Shown: piece after piece, positions 36,541 to 50,138 of the stretch
How positions within the stretch are numbered: position 1 is the first letter of the stretch
Layout: each line of letters opens with the position of its first letter
Assembly: GCA_013396635.1 (NCBI GenBank)
Contig: WBMW01005052.1
Location: forward strand, 285,379-349,378
Direction of reading: 5' to 3'
From: Penelope pileata
Taxonomy: Eukaryota > Chordata > Aves > Galliformes > Cracidae
Length of the DNA: 64,000 bases
Made by a program: the position numbers and the translations under genes
Notes under the pieces: generated by a model
Database searches by the model: none
What the model was told of the DNA's origin: nothing
Seen by the model: only the letters and a program-made list of their open reading frames with translations

Positions 36541-39500
36541 AAACTATTTATCAGACACTTCTATGATGTGCTAAGCCCAAGTGCAGTTTATATAAAAGCA
36601 TAAATTTAAAGACCAAACTGTGAAAACAGGGATTCTGCTGGAGCAGTACCTATATTATTCTTTGACTGGACAAATTCTTTGAATAGTATTTTTCCCTTTC
36701 ATTTAAACTGAATTCTCAGATAATTCAGGAACAGGATAAAATATGTTTAATAATAAAAATAATTGTTCAAATGTTGATACATAGCAGAGTCTAATTATGC
36801 TGAGTTCTTAGGGTATCTTAATATGCAAGATGAGACCGGTGACATCCTTCACAATGGACTTTTCAGCTGTTGAGATCAATATTGTCCTATATGTAGATTT
36901 TGTTAATTTTTAAGTTTTCAAGTATAAGAGAAAATATTTTTTCCCTATTTAAGTGATTCTTAGTAACAGGAGGAAGCCTGTAGGTTGAAGAAATTTCTAG
37001 ATATACCATGTCATATCTTCTTTTTCGTCATTGTTCAGAAAATAATTGCTTTTCTAAAATATTCAATATCATTTATTTCTCATCGGAAAAATTGCAAGCT
37101 CTGTTTCGTGTTCTTTGCACAAAGGCTGAATTACACCTGTGATCAAGTGCCGCTGCAAATTATTGACTAAATAAATGTCTCATAGTAATTTCCTTTTTGA
37201 ATCTGAAATGAAAAAGTGAACTCCAAGGTTAAGGGAATGTGTGGGGGGGTGTATATGGCTCTAAGGAACAGCCAAAAATCCTCTCCAGGAACCAGATTCC
37301 AGAGATTGTTATAGTCATTAACTTAATAAAAGCTCAATCCAGATACTTTAAATAGTTTAATGAGGCCAAAGGGGTTAGATAACAGAAGTTATTTTAGTAT
37401 TACCAATCAACTGTAACTACAGGTTTCCTCTGAAAGGCTTTATTGTGTAGGAAAAGGCTAACAGGTAGATTGTAACCCTCTGAAGAAATTATGGTAATAG
37501 GAGGAGAAAGGTTCATCATGAATCATTATGGTTGTTAAACCAAATTAACTCTTCTGACTGCATACAAATTAGACATTTCCATAGTTTCAATGGTCTTTTA
37601 AATCCTTAATGAGTATTAACATTGTAATGAAATTACAAGTATGATTTTTAAAATGATGGAGTTTTCCCTTTCATCCTTCCATAGTGTATGAAGCTATTTG
37701 GAGATGGATTCAAATATTTCTGTATTGCCTGTAACCCACAGTCTCACTTTGAGACGTCATGCTGTCTTCCACATTTTAAAAGTGAAGAGTTATTAATGGT
37801 AGATCATTTCTAATTCCTACAGGTTTTGATTTAATTTAGATTAATTTTATTTGCAAAATTTATTTGCAAGCATCTTTAAAACCCTATCCATCTGAGCAAA
37901 TCTGCCCGTCTGGCTTATTTGTGTGCCTGTATTTTCCTCAGTTCCGGAACATGCTGCAAGAGTTATATTACTGCATACAGGAATTATAGATATGGAGAAA
38001 ACACATTCCCAGGATTACATTATTTTTTTTCTTCATCTCTCTCCACCTTTCCACTTTTGCAGATATGTTAATCTATCTGTGGAATCAGAAGTAAATTTTA
38101 AAGCCTTTTTCTGCAGGTTTCTCTTGAAGAAATCTTGTACAGGAGACAGTAGCTTGCACAAGAAGGATAATAAATTTGTTACTGGGTAATGGAAATTATT
38201 CTGTATTCTGTATGGTGATATAGATGTGAAATGGGTATTCTGTGTTACTTTCTGAAGTTTGAGTGTTTTTTCTTCCGTCCTAGTTCTTAGTGATTCATTT
38301 TGCTCATCTAGTAGAGCAGTACAGTGTTTATTATCTACATACAAGGAAGATGTAGATTTAGAGCTTTATTCTGTCAAGCAATTGATGCCCTTATTGTGTT
38401 AAATGGAACTGTGTGAAAATAATGAATGCTTTTAAAGCATTATTATGGAAGCTCAGTTGCAGAATTGAAAAGCTCATTCAGGATAGTTTAGATTTGGAAG
38501 TCATTTTGGGTATATCTTGTGGCATGCCATCAACAACAGCAGCAGAGTTCTTCCTCACACTATCCAGTTTATCTTGTATTTCCTTCATATTTAAATGGAG
38601 TGATATGCAAGGTGAGGATGCCCTTCTTCCCTCTTCTGCATTTTAGCTGAATACTGCATTTTCTAGATGATGTTACACATCCTTATCTTCCCGCTTGCTG
38701 GGGAGACAAAAACTTCTGTCTCTTTTCTTTCTGTTTCTGCTTGAAGACATTGAGCTCTTGGTGCAGCACTTCCTCTTTGAACTAACATTTCCTTTCTCCT
38801 ATAGGGAAATGCTGTTGATCTGACCTGGTGCAGCCAATGTACCCAACTACTGGCTAAGTGCATCCCACACAGAGTGCTTTACATCATTGTTTGGTGACCT
38901 GTTAATTCCCCTTACGCTAGTAGATCTACTCTAGGACTCTCATATTGATTTACAAAGCCTTCAGTTTCTTAGGCCATGCTACCTCCCCGATGAATCTCTT
39001 TCCCAGATAGCAATGACTATCTGACACTGTGTTTTGAGGTTTCTTAAAATAAAGTTGTATTTCTTGAAACTTTTCTCAAAATAAACTGGGTGGAGTTTAA
39101 CCATTCACATATTTATTATAGAAGAAATGTCTTCTACACCAGTAACTGTGGAGAGGTGTTTCACTGTTGGACAGAAAAGTGACATAATGGCCAAAATTGG
39201 GAACATTACATTAAATCTTTATCTAAACATACATAATCAGTTAAAATAGATTTTTTTTTTTAATATATATTTTTAGCTTGCAAACAATGTTTAGGAAATA
39301 TGAAATAGGCATTTCAGAATTTCAGAAGGCTGTCCACCTGAAATATCCATTGTAGACCTTCTAAATGTGGCATGTTCTATGGACTCCAGAATGTAGAATT
39401 TGGTGTGCAAAATATCTTCAGGTACTAGCAGGCACCCAAAGTCCTTCATTGTGGGTAAATCTCCAGGTAAGAACGACAATAAAAAATGGGCATTCATGGC

Positions 39501-42500
39501 ATCTATGTAAGCAGAAACAACAAGTGATGAGTGTTTATTCAGGGGTCACCATAAATAAGAAATGATATGAAGGTAATAGCACAGCTAAGAAAAGAGCTCA
39601 TGAAGTTAATCTTTTTTTTTTGGTGGATTCTAAGTCCTCACTGACCACATCAAGAAAGAAATAGACTTCTGAGTGATATTTTTTCTGCAGCACTAAACAT
39701 GGAATTGGACATGAAGGAGAAATGACGTTGCAAAATACTAGTTGGACATAATTCAGTATGAAATATTAAACTTTATAAAACTAGAGCCTAAACTGAGTTC
39801 TTTTATGCAGAAAGAGAAAAGCTAGGTTTTATGCTGCTGCCATTTAGCCTTCATTGGCATTTAATTATATGAAGCTATTACAGGGTTTTTACCAGCTGCA
39901 GACATCATGGTTATTTACAGAAACTGTGTTAGCATCTAAGAACCTCCTGTTGTGCATTAGGAGATGACAATTAGGAACAAAATGATTGTAATTTCTGGAA
40001 ATCTTTAAGCATAATACAACTTTTCTACAAATAATTAAATGGAGCCATGGATAAATATAAATAGTTCCATGTCATTACCACAAATGCTCGTTGCTATATA
40101 CTAGAAGAAGTTCATGCACACAGAAGTAGTTTCTGGTTGTTTAGAATTTCTTTTACCGTGAAAAATCTGATTATCTCATTATTCACAATACTAAGTGTAA
40201 ATTCTAATTAAAGACATATATGGTGAGGATCATGAAATTCCTTTTTCATCAGATATAAATTTGCCGTCTCTAACATTTGGATAAACATTTTCCAAAATAC
40301 TACCTTCATTTTCCTGTAGTTATTCCTTTCCTTACTTTTTTCATTGCTTCAAAATTCTTCAGCAATATCAGAGGATAGGATTATAGGAAGAATACATTGT
40401 TCCAGACATTTCTAAAACAAACGAAAAACTCCTAGCCTTGAAAACCCCTCCTATTTTATTTTCCCCTCAGAGATACGAGTTTTATGTACTTACATGTTCT
40501 ATGAGTGTTCTCTAACTCTATTTGCTTGTAAAATCTTTTCTTTTTCATTTTCATTAGTCTTTATCTGCAGGTGTAGTAAAAATATCTAGTACATGTGCAC
40601 AACTGCACATATGCTGGAAAAAAAAAAAAGGAGCATGAAATGCATTCCCAACAGGTTAATATTGCAGAGAACAAACGATAACATGGCACTGATGCTTATA
40701 AATGGTGCTGGGAAAATAAGCTGCAACTGAGCAACAGCCAATTCCCACAAGATAATAACCTCATGTTTCCATGATGTGATAAAACCAGAGCAGGTGAGCA
40801 GCTCTTGCTTATTCTCTGTGTGTGTTTTTATTTTCATCTCATCAGTACCACCTTGTCTGAAATTAATTTAATCATAGAAAAAAAATACAACTAAATAAAA
40901 TGATGTAAAATTTTTATATAATTAGAGTGAGAAAATTAGGAGTTTCATGTTGAGGTACTTATCGTAATAGACAATCATTATTATGCCTGCTGTCATTAAA
41001 ACATATTTTAAGTGTTTAATCATATTTCCTTTAAAAGTCACCTACTAAATATTTTGTGACAACCATGTTGTCATCATTTTTATTATATATGACTGAGTCT
41101 ATTTTACTGAGTTCTCACATTAACTCTTACTGAGCATGTGCAGTCAATGTAATTTTGATTTTATTTCCTATGCCAGCGTATTTTGCTTCCACAGTTCAAA
41201 GAAATCATTCTGCACCTCAGCAGTATGGTTGGAGAAGTTGAGCCAGTATGGATATGGAAAAATTGAGCTGAATTTTCAAAGTATACCTTAGAAGAGAAGT
41301 GTAATGATGTGTAAGAGATGCATTGTTGCAGTTCTATGAATGTTCCTGATGTTATGTCCTGTACATCCTCAGAGAGTTTTGAGACTGATGAGATCAAATA
41401 GAGACAGGAAATTGTAGGAGAACTGGAGATCTGGTAATCACGAGCACAGTATTTTGAAAGGATTCCAGAGATGGCCTGTGTCTGGAAAGTTCAGCTGTTA
41501 GGCTGAAATCTAAGACATATATATAAGGTCTGCAAAATAATTTATTTTAAAGTATGATAAACATTTTAAGTAAACGTGTGTTATGTACCCTGCAGTGCAG
41601 GTAACTATAAGGACCTATTGCATCTTAGAAGCTGAAACATAGAACTTACAGATTCTTAGTTTACTCTGAGACAGATAAATTAACATATAAGAAAACATAC
41701 CATCCATTTGAGAGACACTCATATGTAATATTTTTTTTTTTGTAATCTGAATGGAGCTGATTTGAAGATTATTGTCTTCAGCAGCACAGACATACAGTGA
41801 AAGGATGTTCTTGACCAACAGCACCAGTGATGTTGGCAAAATAAGAAGAAATAGTGCTTGCTAATGGACTAATTCTGCAGAGCCAGCAAAGAGCACAGAG
41901 AACTTCTTGTTTCTGTGAGCTCAACAAAATAAAGCAAGAAAGGCTTACTTGGTTTAAATAACATTGCAGTAGGTTAGTTAAAAATAGATATGCAATATCC
42001 AGCCAATTCCTTCTATCTCATTCTCCTCTGAGTTCAAAACAATGTCAAAATAGTCATTTTTTTTAATATAAACATGTTGATTAAGTGCCCTTATACTGCT
42101 GCTGGAAGGTAAATGATATGATGAAGGAGTTAAATGAGCAGTTCATGATGATGAACAATAGCTTCAGTGATGATCACTGCCTAGAGTCCTCTCTGTTAAG
42201 AGAGAAGATACTGTGAGTTTTGATGAATATGAAAAGCAAAGGGGTCTTCAGGTGCCTCCATTTTTGGTACCACACTTGAATCTCAGGTTTGGGAATTAAA
42301 AAGAAAAGGATAATATTTCAGAAAGCTGTGACCATATTACCACATGAATACAAAGTCCAAGAAGGAATGTCCTTTTCCTCCACTCCATAATTATTGCTAA
42401 GTGTTAAAATTTCTGACTAATTCTGTCCTTTGGACTAACTATTCAGTGCTACTGGATCCCAAACCTGTGGAGCTAAGAAGCCCGTTCAGAACCGTACACA

Positions 42501-42628
42501 GGAGTGGCATGTGCTCAAATCTTTTGAAGGGAATTGGATGGAGGAGTCTACAACATATTATCATCTCCATAGAAAAAAAATGTATCGGATAGGCCACAAT
42601 GGTTGATGAAATATCATGCTGAGATGCA

Positions 42629-42653
42629 TAAGAATCAATGTCATTGATTCTTA
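42629..42653. repeat. Perfect 12-bp inverted repeat with 1-nt centre
   Basis: The arms TAAGAATCAATG (42629-42640) and CATTGATTCTTA (42642-42653) are exact reverse complements around a single T. This could be a paired transcription-factor site or a chance palindrome. Confidence 0.9.
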
Positions 42654-42989
42654 ATGACAGTGAAGATTTCCAAGAAAAAACACTAATAGGTCAACATATC
42701 AACATGTGCATTACTTACACTTGTATAACAGTTGGTCTTGACAGTAGGAGAACAGCTTAATAAAGTAGCAGCTTTCTTGTAACCTGCAAATCACATAGCC
42801 TTGTTGTCTGGCAAGAGTATTTGGTAGCCCAACAGCTCTACTGCAACTTTCCTATGTAATTTTTCTTAGCTTCCAAGAACAATAGATTTTTTTCCCCTCA
42901 TCTTTTTGCACGCTGTTACTCACAAAGAACAGTTAAAAAAAAAATGAAAGAACAAAGTGTGGTTTCAATGTAGCAGGCTGAAGTTGCCT

Positions 42990-43440
42990 GGTTTATGGCA
43001 ATCTGGAGTGTTCACTCCATCTGCAAAAGGTGCAGGCTAAATATTATCTGCCTTTTTGCAGTGCATTTAATTCAATACTGGAAAAGCAGCAGTTGGCAGT
43101 CTTATTCTCTCCTACCATATGATGATTATTTTCCTCAAACTAAATTCAAGCTGCCAGTTCTAGAGAGACTCTTCTCACAGCAGATAGTGCCAATAAAAGA
43201 CAGGAGAAGTGATGGGAATAGCAGGTGTGCCAGATCAGCCACATCATCATCTGAGGGTGGATGCTTTTCAGCTTTTGTCGCACTCTCCTTTATCTGACCT
43301 CTGATGTCAGAGGAAGTGGTTGGCGTCTTTGCATTGCTAATCATCTCTGACGTGTGGCTGGCACTGGCAAATTTACTCAAAAGGATTTGCCTGCTGTATT
43401 TTATTGGCCTTCACTTGTGGGAGGGGAATAAATACCATAT
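42990..43440. other. Candidate conserved non-coding or exonic segment
   Basis: This segment is less AT-rich than its neighbours and lacks simple repeats. It holds two facing open frames (42995-43297 plus and 43135-43380 minus). The minus frame is Ser/Thr-rich with an acidic SDDDVAD stretch, which I do not recognise. Neither frame has a clear splice context. The assignment rests on composition only. Confidence 0.2.
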
Positions 43441-46400
43441 ACTTTGAATCAGGAATCTGAAAATGTAGTGAATACTTCATATACTGCACTGCGTTCTAAC
43501 TCTGATTCACATGGGTCCTGTCTTCTTTAGATCAATACACTGTCCGCTTGAAGTACTGCAGTAAGTCAGAATGCTCTTACAAATGATACTTTTTTTCATT
43601 GTCAAGATAAACAAAACAGATGAATCGATTTGGAAATCATAATTTCAGAGTATCCTAAAGTTCTAAAATTTTTTTCCCCTACAGAAATATTTACATTAGA
43701 ACTTAAGGGATGAAAGCCAGGACTCTTTGAAATCAATATATTTTCCCACAAATCTTAATAGAGATGAGAATTTGTAGCTAATCTTTCTTCTTTAAACTAC
43801 TCCTTTTCAGAAGAGTTATATGATTTTGAATAACATGTCTACAGAGAGATGTTTTGTATATGTGCTTATTTATCTGAGTTGATTATGACTTAGAAAATCC
43901 CCTACAGCTAAAGTTCAGAATGAAGAAACAGGCGACTTTTATGGATCAGCTAGTGAGTTTAGCCAAGACTGCCTGAGCTTACGCCCTGTGGAGAAGCTTA
44001 TAATAAACCTTAATAAATCAGTAATCATATGCATGCATCTTCACTTTTGCCTGCTAAGACCAAACAGAGCTATTTCTCAATTCCCTTTCTGCTAGTGAAT
44101 CACAGCAAGGATTTGAAAGGGTGATAAGGTTTCTTTATTCATATGATATAATCATTGGACTCCTTGATTAGTGTCTTTTCATTTTATCAATTAATACATC
44201 TCTGAATATCAGTTAGATGTTTCCATTGAAGAAACTGTGAGACAAAATGGTGAAGTGTTTCAGTAATGATGGTAGTCAAGTGAAACAATGCTTTACAGGT
44301 TGAGTGTCAAACACAGAAATACATTTTTTAAAAAATTGTTTAAGTTCTTAAATATTTTGTTATTATGCATTCATTTCCAGAACTGTGAAAGTGCATTGAC
44401 AGATGCCTATTGTTTCTGTACCCAGTTATAGCCTGGTAGGACATTTATGTTCAAAAAACTATCTGCAGCTGCTTGGTTGCAGAAAAAAGGGTCACTTCAA
44501 TTGCTGCCTCAGAGGTTGAGCTGACCACTTTTTCAGCTGGCTACCTGGTTTGGAAGAGATTCAGGTGATTTGGAATCTTTCCATGGTGCAGACTTTTGAA
44601 AGTCTTCCCTTCCAATTAACATCACACACAGGCATAGGGCATCTTAGAACAAGAAAAGTTACTAGTGCCACTTGCAGTTTTGGGTGAAAGAGAAGAAGGT
44701 ACTTGTTGGTTTGTATGATATCAGAAAAGGATTTAATGGGGATAAGTTTAATATGCAATATTGCATTTTTATATTCATTTATTTTTGATTAAATCACAAA
44801 TGCAATATAGATATGTTGGCTAGAATACAGTATTTTTTAACAGGTTTTGGGTAAAATGACATAAAATAATCACAATGATAAAAAGACTAAGGGAGAAATG
44901 GGTGGAGCATCAACATAAATAAATGCTTCAGTGCCATTTCTAATACCTCATATGGCATTTTATTTTCTCTTTTCCTGTGTACAGTTCTTAGGATTTTGAG
45001 TTAAATGTATCCATAGTAGATTGGCTGTTGGGTGTGGTTTACTGTCTTTTCGAGAGGATAAATGCAGGAAAAAAAACCCCAAACCTGCGAGTGTTATGCA
45101 GAGATATTTGAGCTCATTAACAAACTGTCTGGAATCTTTGGGAAAAACCATGTTTCCTCAGTGCTCTGCCTGAGTTAAATTGCCCTGCAGAAGAAGTTGT
45201 GCTGTTTCTGTTGGTGACTGAATGAGTCTTTCTTTGCCTGTCAATTTGAAACTGTTTTATTTTATATTAATAATGATTCACTGGTGCACATAAATATAAA
45301 TTTGCAATTACTATTGTGACTTCTAGCCTAAGAAATTCGTGTGGGCAATAAAGATCAGTTTTTTTATAAGCGTGAACCAACTTCAGGGGAATTTTCACCA
45401 CAGGAATGCTCCTTAGTTTTGTTGCTGTGATACTCTCTTGGAATGTAAAAAAGCTGAAATTAAATACTGTTTCCCATCAGTCAGGAAATGGGCACTCAGC
45501 ATAACCATTTTGAAGGTAAATGCTCTGTTGCTTAGTTCATGGGGTTGGCATCTGCATTTCTGTGTCTTTTCTGGTGTTATATTAATAGCTCTAGAGCTGA
45601 AGGAGGGGGAGACACTCCAGCAAAGATCAAAAACTTGTAGACATTTATTCATTTCTTAGCAAGCACAACTAGTTCCCTGCAAGCTCACTGGGGTTTGGGA
45701 AGCCAGTAAGAACCATAGGGGGCAACCAGTCTACCTTCAGGCTGTGAATTTTGTTCGGCAGTAGAGACTCTTTGCAGTTTTAGTTTTTGGTATTTCTCAT
45801 TAGTTCTTATTTATGAAATAGAGGAAAACAGCACTTTTCTGTTTTAGGACTGTTGTGAAAATAAATACATTAAAGCTTGTGTATTCAGATACTAATGTGG
45901 TTATGCATATCTAAATAAAGTAACAGTGAGTCACCAACTATGAATCCTGTATGACTGTTGTTTAGCTTTGTGCATCCATGCTAACTAGCTATAGGAGAGT
46001 ACAAACTACTAATTTGCCATGAGGGAATCGTACATCTCTGAATAAAACAGATTCTTTAGTCAGTGTAGGTGGGGATTTTTGGCTAGGAACATCTATGACG
46101 ACTCAATAGGGCACAAGGAAAGTATAATTATTTTATACTATAAAAAGAAACAAGTGACTGTGAGAATCCTATTATAAACCACAAAATTCAGAGAAAGAAT
46201 AAAACGTAGTTTTATGTGAGCTCTTTCAGTTAACTTCAAGTAATATATTTTTTTAGTCCATGATCATCTTCAGTATGTGGAATGAATTTTATATTTTTCC
46301 CCCAATTTGAATGATTATGTCCTGAAGTTTCTGTTCTTATGAACCACATTATTGGTAAAATCTGCTTTCCCTCCTTACCCAGATAATTCTACTGACTTCA

Positions 46401-47654
46401 GTTTGTCAGCGTATATGAATGAGGCAGCAGACTTTGTGTCATTTCTGCTGCTTAGATACTGAGAGAAAAATATTGTAATATTTGTGCTCATATACTTCTT
46501 CCCCAGAATTGGATATCTTTTTCTTTCATTAATGATATTATAAATATATAGAACAAATTTCATGGGGCAACTGGAGTTTGAAAAGTGAGGAAAAAAATAT
46601 GGTGGAATAAGTAGAAGAAAGTACATTCAGAGTATGTGGTCCTATTACTGATTTCACTTTTTACTACAGTAATAAGTCATTATCACTTTTAATAAAGTAG
46701 CTCATTATTTACCTTTCATAATTTTTGTGTATGTGCATGTGTGCATGTTTGAGCAGGATGAGTTTGTCAGAGTGCTGCACAAAGCTTAACTTTTACCTTC
46801 ACATTGTTTAATGTCATCAGTTTAAGGTCTGCCACCCAGTAATTGCCTCATCCCTTATCATCCAGAGTGTGCAGCGATCTCTGTGCCTCAGGAATATAAA
46901 GAAATTTGCCATACCCTGAAATTACTTGAACATTGAATGTGTCGGGATCAGATCACACACGGTAATTTTTAGCACTCTTTTGGGTATTTCTTAATATATT
47001 TAAAAAAAAAAAGTTTCTTTCTTTTTTGGCATAAGAGGACTTCAGAATCACCTTCATTTATAATATGAAAGTAAATAAAATTCTATTGTTATCACTTAAT
47101 CACTGAAATAGTTAACTTACATTAACACTGTTCTCTATATCACTGTTCTCCTTAAGGAGAAGACAATTCTGCAAGGTAGCAGAAAGGAAATGCAATACTT
47201 TATGCATGGCGCATTCTTTTTTTTTAATCAGATCTGGTAATTTATGAAAGAGGTTTAGTCATTAGCTATGTTTTCTTTGAAGAAATAGAAATGCAATTTG
47301 TTAAATCAATCCCTTCTATAGCCTAATCTAGTTTGCCGCTTATTTAAATGCCTGGGATGATAAAACTGCACTACTTTCTTCAGTGTTTGAAAATTATTAG
47401 AAACTCTAGACTGAATGAAAATGGTTAAAGAAATAATACTGTAAATAAATGCAATCTTGTCATCGTCTAATTAAACTGGGTAGCATGAAGCCTAATACTC
47501 CTAGACTAATTTAAGTTTCAAGTGGACCAGAGGATGGAGAGGTGTGAGTAATATGTAGTGCATATAATCTTGCTAATGTCTTTCAGGATTTAGCACTGTA
47601 AGGAGACTACATGCATGAGGGATGCTTCAAAAGTAAAAGGGGCAGTCTGACAGA

Positions 47655-47831
47655 ATGGCATGTGTTGTGAAAGTGCGGATGAAGAAAAGATGTGGAATTA
47701 AATTCCACCATGTAGAAAAAATTGTACCCACTGACATTCATCGATGCTTGCTGGACATTTGTGGAGACTAAACAGTGGATGTGAGCACAGTGAGGTGGTG
47801 GGTGGTGCATTTCAGCAGTGGCAACAGTGAC
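47655..47831 (+). pseudogene. Mariner transposase N-terminal fragment (HTH region)
   Basis: From an ATG at 47655 the frame reads through KVRMKKRCGIKFHHVEKI and DIHRCLLDICGD, then a TAA at 47769-47771, then TVDVSTVRWWVVHFSSGNSD. The segment matches the N-terminal helix-turn-helix DNA-binding region of Galluhop/Hsmar1-type transposases, with the usual Gln codon after GD turned into a stop (CAA to TAA). The catalytic DDD domain is absent. At about 47831 the sequence jumps directly to the 3' end of the gene. Confidence 0.8.
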
Positions 47832-47965
47832 AGTGGTTCACCTACGCTGGTGCAGATTTTTGTGAGTGCAACACACAGGCTTTTGTTCATTGCTGGCAAA
47901 AATGCATGGCTAATGGCAGTGACTGTGTTGAAAAGCAGTGTTTTGTAGCTGAGAATTTGCTCTAT
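47832..47965 (+). pseudogene. Mariner transposase C-terminal tail fragment
   Basis: The frame beginning near 47839 reads AGADFCECNTQAFVHCWQKC and then MANGSDCVEK, matching the last part of Galluhop-type transposase followed by its short 3' UTR. It is in a different frame from the N-terminal fragment. The join falls on a short CAGTG repeat (CAGTGACAGTGG at 47826-47837), which suggests deletion by microhomology. Confidence 0.78.
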
Positions 47966-48025
47966 CAAACAGTGTTATTGTGCTCTTTGTACCTGTTGTA
48001 GTTTCCATACAAACAAAAAGAAGGC

Positions 48026-49262
48026 ACAGGACAATCAAGTTATCACATGCAGCCAGCATGAGTTTATGAAAGGCAGGTCTTGCCTGACTAACCTGATCTC
48101 CTCCTATGACAAGATGACTAGCTAAGATGACTTAGTAGACGAGGGAAAGGCTTTGGATGTTATCTACCTGGGTTTTAGTAAAGTGTTTAAGTCTGTTTTC
48201 AACAGTATTCTCCCAGAGGAACTTCCCACTCATGGCTTGGCTAAGTGTGTATTTTTCTGAGTGATGAACTGGCTGGATGGCCAGGCTCAAAGAGTCATAA
48301 TGAATGGAGTTCAATCCAACCAGTCTCCAGTGGTGTTCCCCAGGGCTCAGTAGTGGGGCCAATTTTGTTTAATATTTTCATCGATGATTTGGATGAGAAG
48401 ATTTAATGCACCCCCAGAAAATTCACAGACAATACCAAATTAGGTGGAACATTTGATCTGCTTGAGGGTAGAAAGGCTTTACAGAGAGATCTAGATAAGT
48501 GGAATTGATGGGCCGATTAATCCAATCACATGACATTCAGCAAGGGTGAGTTGCTCCGTCCTGTGCTTGGATCATAATAACTCCATGTATAGGCGGGAGG
48601 AAGAGCAGCTGGAAAGTTGCCTGTAAGAAAAGGACCTGGGGATGCTGGTCAACAGCCAGCTCAACATGAGCCAGCAGTGTGCACAGGTGGCCAAGAATTT
48701 CTGTATCAGAAATAATGTGGCCAGCAGGACAAGGGAAGTGGTAGTCCCCTTGCACTCAGCACTGGTGAGACCACACTTTTAACACATTGTTCTGTTTTAG
48801 GCCCCTTACTACAAGAAAGCTATTGAGTTGTTTATGTGTGTAAAGAGAAGAGAAACAAAGCTGGTGAAGGGATTATGAAACAATAATTATGAGGAACAGC
48901 TGAGGAAATTGGGGTTGTTTAGTCTGGGGAAAAGATAGCTGAGAGGAGATCTCATCACTCTCTACAACTACCTGAAAGAATGAGACAAATGATAGGATGT
49001 GAGGTAATGGCCTCAAGCTGAGCCAGGGGAGGTTTAGAATTTCTTCACAGAGAGGGCGGTCAAGCATTGGAACAGCCTGGGAAGCATTGGAACACCACCC
49101 TGGGAGGTGGTGGATTCCCTGTCCCTGGAGGTATTTAAGAGGTGTGTGGATTTGGCACTAAAGAACATGGTTAGGTGATGGGACTCAGTAGATCAGGTTG
49201 ATGGTTGGACCTGATGATCTTGAAGGTCTTTTCCAAACAAAGTGATTCTATGATTCTATGAT
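48026..49262 (+). mobile_element. CR1 LINE, decayed, plus strand
   Basis: This copy begins within the RT domain, at the codons for QHEFMKGRSCLTNLISSYD, and runs to TTCTATGATTCTATGAT at 49262. Landmarks include GLV/DEGKALDVIYLGFSK, SPVVFPRAQ, the SQQCAQVAKN block and a 3' UTR ending GATCTTGAAGGTCTTTTCCA. The first aspartate of the catalytic triad (normally YLDFSK) reads Gly here, and the FADD region is also disrupted by stops. A local duplication of GGGAAGCATTGGAACA occurs near 49063-49095. It truncates the mariner on its left. Confidence 0.93.
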
Positions 49263-50124
49263 ATGTGCCTGTGTACTTATCACCATGCAGTTAATATATG
49301 CTCTTGTATGTCTTAAGGATTTGTTCCACACAGAACTTTTCTTTCAGCTCCATTACTGATTAACAATACAATACAAATACTATTTCTCCTTCCCACTTTT
49401 ATCTGTCTCTGATATTTTTTTTGTTGATTCCTGGTTTTGCTCTGTTGGAGAATAAATAATGTTTTTGGGATGGATCCAGTGGTTTAGACCCTGCTCCAGT
49501 AAAGATGTTACTACGAAATCTAACTCTAAAATAGTTCCCTTTGCTTTTCACTCTTAGGCATACAATTGAATTCTGGACTGGTCTAGGATCCAGATTTTTT
49601 TTTTTTTCAACAGTGCAGGTTTGAGTTGAATTGGAGGTCTCGTATATCTCTCATTTTTTTTCCTGACAGTTTCATGTTTTAAGGATTTTTCTTGATGTAG
49701 GAGGGCTGGTCATGAGTCAGTTATGCTTTTAAAAAACTGACATGTACTATATCAGACAGGGAACTCCACTGACCAAAGAAACCGCATAGCATCTTACAGT
49801 AAGTTCACTCATTCACAATATTCTTCTTTCCCTGAGATTCTGTTGCCCTGGCTCCCTTATGTATGGATAGCCCATTTCTTCCTCATGTGCTGATCCACTT
49901 TACTGAGTGATACATCTATCTATTTGTATATTTACAACTTTGCATGTGATGGAGAAAACCAGACCAAGTTATTGCCTATACTGCTGAGAAAGTAATATTG
50001 CCTATCTCTGAGGTGGTACCTCTAAGTCCACAGATGTTCTGGTGTACTAACTACTTCTTCACAAACTTCATGCAGAAGAATGGCTTTATAAAAGAGCACA
50101 AACATGTTATATTAACATTACCTA
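49263..50124. other. Spacer between two CR1 copies
   Basis: AT-rich sequence without a recognised feature, apart from a T-run at about 49597-49608. Confidence 0.6.
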
Positions 50125-50138
50125 GCCTCCACTGATCT

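Larger units (their letters stand above)
33482..47615. other. 14-kb stretch without recognisable interspersed repeats
   Basis: No CR1, LTR, transposon, RNA gene or convincing exon is seen. Contained items listed separately are a minisatellite at 36481-36540, a 25-bp palindrome at 42629-42653 and a segment of balanced composition at 42990-43440. Frames such as 35620-35973 (minus) and 38033-38344 (minus) lack any recognisable motif. Confidence 0.5.
47617..48025 (+). mobile_element. Internally deleted mariner DNA transposon (Galluhop-like)
   Basis: The left end GAGGGATGCTTCAAAAGTAA resembles the terminal inverted repeat of avian Galluhop/Mariner1. The right end AAACAAAAAGAAGGCA is a decayed, truncated counterpart cut by the following CR1. 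Between them lie the beginning and the very end of a mariner transposase, with the middle missing. About 410 bp remain of an element that is normally about 1.2-1.3 kb. It is therefore non-autonomous. Confidence 0.82.

Noticed and set aside
47607..47968. Minus-strand frames of 66-67 codons
   Set aside because: They are antisense to the mariner transposase fragments.
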